A stretch of DNA of 64,000 bases. Origin: Hordeum vulgare subsp. vulgare. Taxonomy: Eukaryota > Streptophyta > Magnoliopsida > Poales > Poaceae. A program made the position numbers and the translations under genes. The notes below the pieces were generated by a model. It was not told the DNA's origin. It worked only from the letters and a program-made list of their open reading frames with translations, and made no database searches. The stretch is from the NCBI RefSeq assembly GCF_904849725.1, contig NC_058521.1:99186244-99250243 (forward strand). The letters are read 5' to 3'. This document shows, one piece after another, positions 56,801 through 64,000 of this stretch (position 1 is the first letter of the stretch; the number at the start of each line of letters is the position of its first letter).

Positions 56801-57660
56801 GCTAGTAGGATTACAAGTAAGATGCACATTGTTAACACGTATATCTAATATACTTCAGTTGATGTTGCCAGCCTTCTTATCTACCAAGTATCTAGGCAGT
56901 TCCGCCTCAATGATTATCCCCCTCGTCATAGAAGCACATAGTCTCGGGTTTGGGTTCAACCTTGGGTTTCTTCATTGGAGTGACAACTGACTTGTCATTC
57001 TCAAAGTTTCCCTTCTTTCCCTTGCCCTTCTTGAAACTAGTTGTTTTACTAACCATCAACACTTAATGCTCCTTCTTGATTTCTACCTTCGCGGTGTCAA
57101 ACATCGTGAATAGCTCAAGGATCATCATCTCCATCCCTAGTATGCTACAGTTCATCATGAAGCTCAATACCTTGGTGGTAGTGACTTTGGAGAACTATGT
57201 CGATCACTATCTCATGTGGAAGATCAACTCCCACTCGATTCAAGTAATTGTAGCACCCAGACAATCTGAGCACATGCTCAACGATTGAGATTTTCTCCTT
57301 TTATTTGTAGGCAAAGAATCTTGTCGGAGGTCTCATACCTCTCAACATGGGAACGAGCTTGAAATCAGAGTTTCAGCTCTTGGAACATTTCATATGTTCC
57401 ATGACATTCAAAATGTCTTGAGCGCCTCAATTCTAAGTTGTAAAGCATGACATACTGAACTATCACGTAGTCATCAAAACGTGTATGTGAGATGTTCGTA
57501 ACATCAACAGACGATGCTTGGGGTAGGTCACCGAGCGGTGCATTAAGGGCATAGGCCTTCTACACATCAATGAGGTCAATTCTCAGTTTATGGACCCAGT
57601 CCGCATAATTGCTACTATCATCTTTCAACTTAGTTTTCTCTAGGAACATATAACAAACAG
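53874..57660 (-). pseudogene. Copia gag-pol remains
   Basis: Short minus-strand frames follow the BARE-type order in reverse along the plus strand. Parts of RNase H and RT lie around 54100-55070 (VDYNETFSLMAMVKSIGIML, then FFDYEILQMGVKTLF). The integrase-RT linker is at 55541-55173 (FVDENGSFLEKEFLLKEL, then PRRSTRTCTALEWYVN). Integrase pieces lie around 55600-56300, the knuckle and protease region around 56800-57060, and gag up to 57660. The first roughly 500 bp of RNase H coding sequence are shortened. No open frame exceeds about 120 residues, so it is dead. Confidence 0.85.
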
Positions 57661-58119
57661 GGGAGCTACATCAAAAGCTAATCATCTACAACATAATTTG
57701 CAAAGAGATTTTGACTATGTTCATGATAATGACTTGAATTAATCATATTACTTAAGAACTCCCACTCAAATTGACATCCCTTTGGTCATTCGAATGGTAC
57801 ATGATCCAAATTCACTAACCCATGTCCGATCATCACGTGAGATGAGGTGGCTTCAACAGTGAACATATCCATGTTGATCATATCTATTATATGACTCATG
57901 TTTGACCTTTCGGTCTCCTATGTTCCGAGACATGTCTTTAAATGCTAGGCTCGTCAAGTTTAACCTAAGTGTTTCGCGTGTGCAAAACTGTCTTGCACCC
58001 GTTGCACGTGAACGTGGAGTCTATCACACCCGATCATCACGTGGTGTCTCGAAACGACAAATTTCGCAACGGTGCACACTTGGGGAGAACACAATTTTAT
58101 CTTGAAATTTAGTGAGGGG
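57661..58119 (-). other. Leader of the third Copia, gag-proximal part
   Basis: It aligns in order with 26560-26990 of the minus-strand BARE copy (for example CACCCGATCATCACGTGGTG and the GGTGCACA...GGGGAGAACACAAT block). It stops at AGTGAGGGG where a foreign block begins. No gene. Confidence 0.75.
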
Positions 58120-58462
58120 TGATACGTCCATTTTGCATCATGCTTTCATGTTGATATTTATCGCTTTATGGGCTGTTATCACACTTCACAGTACAATACT
58201 TATGCCTTTTCTCTCTTATTTTGCAAGGTTTACATGAAGAGGGAGAATGCCGGTAGCTGGAATTCTGGTCTGAAAAAGGAGCACCTTTGAGATACCTATT
58301 CTGCGCAACTCCAAAATCCGTGAAAATCAACGAGGATTTATTTTGGAATTTATAAAAAATACTGGGCTGAAGAAGTACCAAAGGGGAGGGGTTAATCATA
58401 AGTGGGAGGTTTGTCCAAGTAAGGGCAGCACCCAAGCACCGGTCTACCCACATATCATTGAC
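58120..58462 (+). repeat. Gypsy LTR fragment (first about 340 bp)
   Basis: It starts TGATACGTCCATTTTGCATC, a common Triticeae Gypsy LTR start, and reads on through GGGAGAATGCCGG. It then meets the truncated LINE near 58462. Its other end and any internal region are missing. It lies in plus orientation, opposite to the LINE. Confidence 0.75.
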
Positions 58463-60367
58463 AGAGGAAGAGCCAAAAGTGAGGAGCTGCTGCACCCAAA
58501 GTATCCATTTATCATTGAATCCTTTGTGTTTGAGAATCTGAAAGATAAACTCATGCTCCACAGAATCAAAAGCCTTTTCAAAGTACAGCTTGAGAATAAC
58601 TATAGGATTTTTGGATTGATGACATTGATGCAGGTATTCAAGAGTCCAGCCAACACAATCTTGTATGGTTCTAGACTTGATAAAGCCATACTGATTCTTG
58701 TGAATACACTTCATGATCTGCAACTGCAATCTGTTGGCTACCATCTTAGACAAAAACTAGAGGCCCATCCCAGTGAGGGAGATAGGTCTGTAGTCTCCCA
58801 CTTGCTCAGGTGATCTCTTTTTGGGAATCAGAGTAATAAAAGAAGAATTCATGTTCTCCAGCTTAGCTGTACCAGCATGGAAGTCAGCAGCAAGTTGATA
58901 AAACTCACGACAAATAATAGACCAGCATTTCTTAAAGAAGAGGCCATTAAAGCCATCAGGTCCAGGACCTTTGTCAATTGACATTTCCTGAACAGTCTTA
59001 TCCATTTCGGACTTAGAAAAAGGTTGTGTGAGGACATCAAGACCATCCACCTTCTGGATCAAAGACTGTAGATCAAAGGCCATGTTAATTCCAAGGGAAG
59101 TTCCCATTCTCTCCTTGAAGGATTCCCAGAAACACCCAGCAATTTGGTCATGATCAGATATAATGGATCCATCATGTAACTTAAGAGAAGCAATGGAGTT
59201 CCTCATATATCTCTCAGTTCCCATAGCATGGAAGAATTTGGTATTTTCCTCACCTACTTTGATAAATCTGATAGTGGCTCTCTTTTTCCAGTACAGGAAC
59301 TGAAGGTGCAGGAGGTGCTCCAGGTGCAACTTTACAATGCTCCTGAAGTTGGCTTCAGGTCTGAATAGAGGCCTTAATTCCTCAAGTTCATCCAAACATA
59401 ACACAGCTTGGTTGCATCGAGAGATGAAAATTTTCAGTTGGGATAAATTTGTGTGCCATCTCTTTAGAGCCTGCCTGAGATGTTTCAACTTATCCGTAAT
59501 GATGGCAGTAATGTGAGCCTTCTTAGAAGGAATAACCCAGGACTTTTGGACACAGTCCATGAAGCCCTCCATTTCAACCCAGTAGTTCTCAAATTGAAAG
59601 AGAATGCACTTGGGGATGGAGGTGTTGACAGTAACCACACATGGAACATGATCAGAAGCTGTTTTTGCAAGGGGGAGCACTTGTGTAAGAGGGTATGAAG
59701 AGATCCAATTGGCAGATGTGAAGAACCAGTCAAGTTGCTCAAGAAGGGGGGAATCTTGCATACTGGACCAAGTGAATGATCTGCCCTTAATGGGTAGTTC
59801 CAGTAAACTAAGATGACCAATGATCTCATTGAAGATGAACATATCGTTTACATCAGCCCGAGGGAGGTTTCTGTTATCAGGTGATCAAATGAAATTAAAG
59901 TTCCCAAGTAGCAGCCAGTTAGCATCAGCATGTATATGAAGATTATATAGCCAACTAACAAAAAGGTCTCTAGCTTCACCCTGACAAGGACCATAGACAT
60001 TCACCAAAGTCCAGGATTCTCTAGTATGATTTGATGTGAATGAGATGATCAATCCAAAAGGTGTGCACTCCACTAAAGCACCAGTAAGAATGGATGAGTT
60101 CCACAGTGTTATAAGACTCTCGGATGCTCCTCGGGAAGGGGAGTAAGCAAATTGATCGAAATGTTTAGGACAGAAACACCTGACTGTCCGAAAATCAATG
60201 GACTGCATTTTAGTTTCTTGCAAGCACACTACAGCAGCCAGGCTCTCATCAATCTTATTACGAATCGCGCGTTGCCTATGATCAGAATTTAGGCCACGAA
60301 CATTCCAACAAAGAACACGCCAACTTCCCGTAGAACGACTATCCATAGAAAGATGTATATAAAGCAA
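58463..60367 (-). pseudogene. L1-type LINE ORF2: endonuclease and partial reverse transcriptase
   Basis: The minus-strand frame opens at 60367. The APE-type endonuclease has LCWNVRGLN, VVCLQETK, LVNVYGP, then LLLGNFNF where L1 elements usually have GDFN, and later SDHVPCVV. A TGA at 59887-59885 interrupts. The frame goes on into the RT with GPDGFNGLFF, LIPKKRSPEQVGDYRPISL, then a TAG at 58759-58757, and KMVANRLQ with LKLYFEKAFDSVEHEFI (usually LDFEKAFD). Homology ends after LTFGSSSV at about 58465, before the FADD/YADD motif. The RT C-terminus, 3' UTR and poly-A tail are gone. It cannot make an active enzyme. Confidence 0.9.
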
Positions 60368-60539
60368 AAGCAGGGATATGTAATAGCCCTTGCAACCGAG
60401 GTTCAGGTAGCCATAAGACAGAGCAAACAGTAGTCTGACAAAACATGGAGCCAGTACAGCAAATATTTAACATAAATTGACTAAACATCGGCACATGATG
60501 GGTTGGAATCAGCTAGATCTTCCATAAGATGATCCACGG
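60368..60539 (-). other. Intergenic gap between LINE ORF1 and ORF2
   Basis: About 170 bp between the end of ORF1 (60540) and the start of ORF2 (60367) on the minus strand, as usual in plant L1 elements. No feature seen. Confidence 0.5.
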
Positions 60540-63500
60540 TCAGCTTCTCAGGAGCGATGCCAAGCTGCTACCGACAGCCTGAATCACCGGGATAGGACTG
60601 GCAGGAGGAATCTCTTCGTCCTGAGCAGTAGACTCATGCGTCAGAGATGGCATGGGCTTGGCCTTGGGCTTCCGCTTCTTTGGGACATGCGCTGGCAGCT
60701 CCTGCAACACAGGCTTGAAACCATCCCTCTTGATGGAGCCTCGTGTGCATCGGCGAACAGAGGAGTCGACAACAGGCGTGGCCTTCTTACGGGCCCCTCT
60801 CTTCGTTGCAACAGGTGATTGGAAGGAAAAGGTTTCCACAGCAGATGAAGAGGGGTTGACAAGGATTACCTCTGACGAGGAAACCGGGCTGCATTCTGGC
60901 GCCGCTGGCGCCAGCTCTGGGTCAGAGCTATCAAAGGCCACCGTCCAAGACCGCTTGGGAATCAGAATGGGCGTCGCCATTGGCATCTGTAGCTGGCGAG
61001 GGACATGCATGGTACTGGCTGCCCCCATGACTGCTTCAAATGATCGGGACCAGGAAAGCACTGGCGGTAGAGGAGGCCCGTAGAAGACCCTGACTGCCCC
61101 AACAAAGAGGTTCTCAGACTGAACCTGTGGGGGCTTGTATGGGATGATCGCCAGGGGATTGTTGTCAGGCGCTTCGTCCTCCACCGGCCCGTCTTCCTCT
61201 GGCTCAGCAGCGTCATCTTGGACATCAGCCATCACCTCAACATCAGGGGCAGCAGGGCCAGCGGCCACCATCACAGCCACATTGGGATCAGGGGGCAGGG
61301 TCAGCAGCGACCCCATCGATGTCACCCTGAGGCTGGGGGTCCAAGTCCACCAGTTCATGAACCGAGTCCGAAGAAGAGGGACTAGGCTGATCAATAACCA
61401 TGGACTCCTGGTCTTGTGCAGGAGCAGCAGGTTGAGCTTCTGGGGCCGCCTCTGGCACCCATCCTCCTCCATCAGCAGCAGCAGCCGGTTGTCCCCAGCC
61501 CCCTCCATCAGCAGCATCAGGTACTACTGGCTCAGGTTCAGGGGGGTGGCACTGCGTTCCATCCCATAGCAGGGTACGGGGGCAGTGCAAACAAGAAGTT
61601 GTCATTAACAAGCTGGCCGGGAAGCGGATGGGGGTTGCCATTGAGGGCCATTGGATCTTCATCATGGGGCATCAGCTCAGCAGGCGCCACCCCTAGGATG
61701 TAAACAGGTGCAGACCAAGACACTTTCGCACCTCCCCAAGCAGCATACTCCGAAAAGTTGACACTGCGAGGTACTCGACGATCATCTGGAAAAGATGCAA
61801 AAACGATGGAGCGAACCAAGTAGGGATCATCGATGACCCAATGATCGAACTCGCCGAAAGTATTGACTGCAGCCCGGAGGTCGTTGGTGTTGTGGAAATC
61901 CAGAGGGACCCCCAGGAGCATCAGACACCCCTGCCGAAAACCCTCTTGGCCTCTGAAGCCAACTCCTTCATTGTGGCGCATGAAGCGAACCACAGTATTG
62001 TGCGCCAATGCCTACGGAACCATCTGGACAGCAGAAAAGCTTTTGGCCGCATCTCGGAGTTCGAACAGCCCCACACCCTCGATCCATGGTTGTGCTGATC
62101 GAACATGAAGACCCCTATCATGAAGAAGAGAGACCACCTCCTGTTGTACCTGGACCAAGATATCTGCCGGAGGTGCAGGGAGCACCTCTGCGATGACGAA
62201 CTGCTCATGACGCCTGGTGATTGGGATGGCAGGCGTGGTGTAGGTCCGAGGTAGCCGGTCGGGACCGCCGTCGATGATGTTGTGGCCCGGTGGGAGGAAG
62301 CGCTCCGGATCAAGCTCAAAATTTTCCATCGTGGGAGGAGGCGGCGGCGTTGGAGGTGGCGTCTCGGAGGGAGTTCGAGGATGTGACGGCGACGAGACAA
62401 GGAGGAACTGTTCTGCATGCGGTGCGGTTTCTCCAAGAGTATCAGCAGTTCTCGAGATATCAGCGACAGGGAAGGTGGTGGGTCTCTTGCATTTCCAAGT
62501 AAGACAATTATCACGCATAAAGGAAGCACATCTAGATCGTGTGCGGCCCACGTCTCTGTTAGTGCATCCAGGCGAAGCCGTGCAGTTGGCAGCTAGATGT
62601 CCCCGAGAGTTGCAAATAGAGCAAGAGAAAATCCCTTTAACCATGCCATTAATAAGCTCATCAAAGGCCAGCTGGGCTTCTTGTGAGGAGGGAATATCCA
62701 TCTTAGGACTGGACTCGGGCCTAGGTGAAGAAGTAACCTCAGAAGGTTCATTAATGAGCGTAGAAGTCGGCCCAGTATCCAAACTCTCCACCGAAGTTTG
62801 TTTCTCAGAATTCGAAACCCCATGAATCTTGGCTGGATCAGCTGGAGCTCTGTCAGGCAAGGGAGAATTTCCATTACACTTGATAATTTGAAAATCGGGC
62901 CCGGGAGATCCGGGAGATGACTCCTGTTGAGAAACAGTACCGAACATAATATGCGGCACCGCCGCTGTCCACCGGAGTTCAGCCGGCGGTGGCGCAGAGA
63001 TGATGACACGTTCATGAGAAGGCATTGCATAACCGGCCTGTTCAAGCGTGAGAAGCTCCTCATGAGAAACCGGACATCTATAACCCTTACAAACCTCATA
63101 TTGCAGGAGGGATGCGAATGATAGCTTCTTACGAACAGATGATCTAGATTTGAGAGAGGATTTGAGAGGTCTGGAATGCATTGCCATCAGACCTAGTGTG
63201 GCTCTCCTCTTGGATGGACTCACAATAATCCATTCAGCATCGCATTGTTTTTTCCATATAGAAAATTCCCGGCGCCAATTAGGACCACCATTACCCCATA
63301 GATGGAAGAAGCACTTAAAATTTGAACACTTATATGAACGAAAATCCAGAATACGAAAGCCAACTTGCATGCAGGACACTTTGAAAGAGAAGACCGAGTC
63401 CGTAATCTGAGAGACACGAAACTCAATGGCAAAGCCCCCAATCGCAGATTCCAACGCTGCGGCGACAGAATCCTCAGAGAGACTGAAAACATGACGACCA

Positions 63501-63637
63501 AAAGAAACCACCATGATGAATGGGCGGCGGTGCTTCATAGGATGCACCGGAACGCCAGAATGACGATAAACCTCATCGGCAAAGGCCAAACCAGGAGAAA
63601 AGTCCAAATCCAACATGGAACCACCCATGCAAGCCAT
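60540..63637 (-). pseudogene. L1-type LINE ORF1 (zinc knuckle RNA-binding protein), broken
   Basis: A long ORF1 of about 1030 codons on the minus strand. The first frame is 541 residues from MACMGGSMLDLDFSPGLAF, with a single CCHC knuckle CSICNSRGHLAANC at about 338-351. It ends at a TAG (62014-62012). The same frame continues with an RRM-like domain (GCLMLLGVPLDFHNTNDLRA, then FGEFDHWVIDD), typical of wheat LINE ORF1 (DUF4283/DUF7597-like from memory). Two frame changes follow, each in a C-run (about 61541-61546 and 61289-61295). The last frame ends in an acidic and then basic tail (RRCTRGSIKRDGFKPVL, PKKRKPKAKP). ORF1 binds LINE RNA as a chaperone. The ATG lies only about 12 bp from the block edge, so the 5' UTR is missing and the true start may be lost. 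Confidence 0.87.
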
Positions 63638-63648
63638 GCACGACCACG

Positions 63649-64000
63649 TTGCAAAAACAAGTTAGACGTACTCTAATTTGTTGTTGCATGTTTTTACGTG
63701 GCTTCTATGGGTTTCTAGTAAGAACGCTTCTTACCTACGCAAAAACCACAATGGTGGTATGCAAGTTGCTATTTAACCTTCTAGAAGGTCCGCCTCTGTC
63801 GAATCCGATTCAACTAAAGTAGGAGAGCTAGACACCCACCAACCTTCTTATGCAACAAGTTGCATGTTTGTCGATGGAACCGGTCTCTCGTACGCGGACG
63901 AGTAAGGTTGGTCCGGGCCGCTTCATCCCACAATACTGTTGAATCAAGAAAAGACAAAGGAGGGAAGCAATCAGAATATAAACGCCCACAAACTCCTTTG
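63649..64000 (-). other. Leader of the third Copia, LTR-proximal part
   Basis: It resumes with GCAAAAACAAGTTAGACGT, matching 27397 onward of the minus BARE copy, and continues through the TGTTGAATCAAGAAAAGAC block to the window end. Relative to that copy about 400 bp of leader are absent at the LINE/LTR block. The 5' LTR should start shortly after the window. Confidence 0.8.

Larger units (their letters stand above)
37277..64000 (+). mobile_element. Second large-LTR retrotransposon (LARD-like), partial
   Basis: It begins TGTAACAGCCCGAGACC at 37277 and its 5' LTR ends GGGCGTTACA at 49989. An exact iMet primer site follows. The 3' LTR is beyond the window. The 5' LTR is split by a BARE-type Copia (38497-47420) and comes to about 3.8 kb without it. 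The visible internal region (49990-52084) is noncoding and is then interrupted by a third Copia. The plus orientation is opposite to the first gag-only element, and the LTR sequence is a different family. Confidence 0.8.
52085..64000 (-). mobile_element. Third Copia (Angela-like), decayed, partial
   Basis: A 3' LTR at 52085-53873 (minus strand TGTTGGAAATATGCCC to CCCCAATA) is followed by a decayed gag-pol on the minus strand up to about 57660. The leader comes next and is broken by a foreign block at 58120-63648. More leader follows from 63649 to the window end. The 5' LTR is outside. It is clearly older than the two BARE copies, with many stops and deletions, and the LTR family is related but separate. 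Confidence 0.85.

Noticed and set aside
60652..62825. Plus-strand ORFs of 143-183 residues
   Set aside because: Antisense shadows of the GC-rich LINE ORF1.

Overview
This window looks like intergenic DNA from a large Triticeae grass genome (wheat, Aegilops, rye or barley type). It consists almost entirely of nested transposable elements, and I see no intact host gene. The host call rests on two BARE-1/WIS/Angela-type Copia elements, whose LTRs start TGTTGGAATTATGCCC and which carry the known gag-pol. It also rests on Gypsy LTRs starting TGATACGTC, on tRNA-Asp-type primer sites, and on large (about 3.6-3.8 kb) LTR derivatives with iMet-type primer sites. Family names are from memory; structure, ends and target-site duplications (TSDs) are read from the sequence.

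Layout. 1-946: the 3' part of a Gypsy LTR abutting the end of another Gypsy LTR in reverse. 947-12876: a composite Gypsy insertion with a shared CCCCA TSD. It reads full LTR(+), gag(+), 78-bp spacer, gag(-), full LTR(-), 5'-truncated LTR(+), so its core is an inverted repeat with about 3.2-kb arms. A 4.1-kb solo LTR (5990-10115, CAATCT on both sides) sits in the right arm. 12877-14293: the rest of the reverse LTR that was the insertion target. 14294-15769: unclassified repeat DNA ending in a decayed ORF. 15770-35253: a minus-strand gag-only element with about 3.7-kb LTRs, a multi-zinc-knuckle Gag and a second unrecognised ORF. A minus-strand BARE-type Copia (20684-29594, TSD AAAGT) cuts that second ORF. 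35254-37276: decayed Copia pol with a Stowaway-like MITE. 37277 onward: the 5' LTR and leader of another large-LTR element(+), with a plus-strand BARE-type Copia (38497-47420, TSD CGGCC) in its LTR and a decayed Copia(-) from 52085 past the window end. That third Copia contains a fused Gypsy-LTR/L1-LINE block (58120-63648) in place of about 0.4 kb of its leader.

Coding state. Both BARE copies are nearly complete but broken. The minus copy has a 1-base loss in gag and a Glu where its sister has an RNase H Asp. The plus copy has one TAG and one 1-base loss. Four Gypsy-like groups are present, yet no Gypsy pol is visible, so those copies depend on enzymes from elsewhere. The points most worth follow-up are the palindromic Gypsy, the gag-only element with its extra ORF, the uneven divergence of that element's two LTRs, and the LTR/LINE filler.
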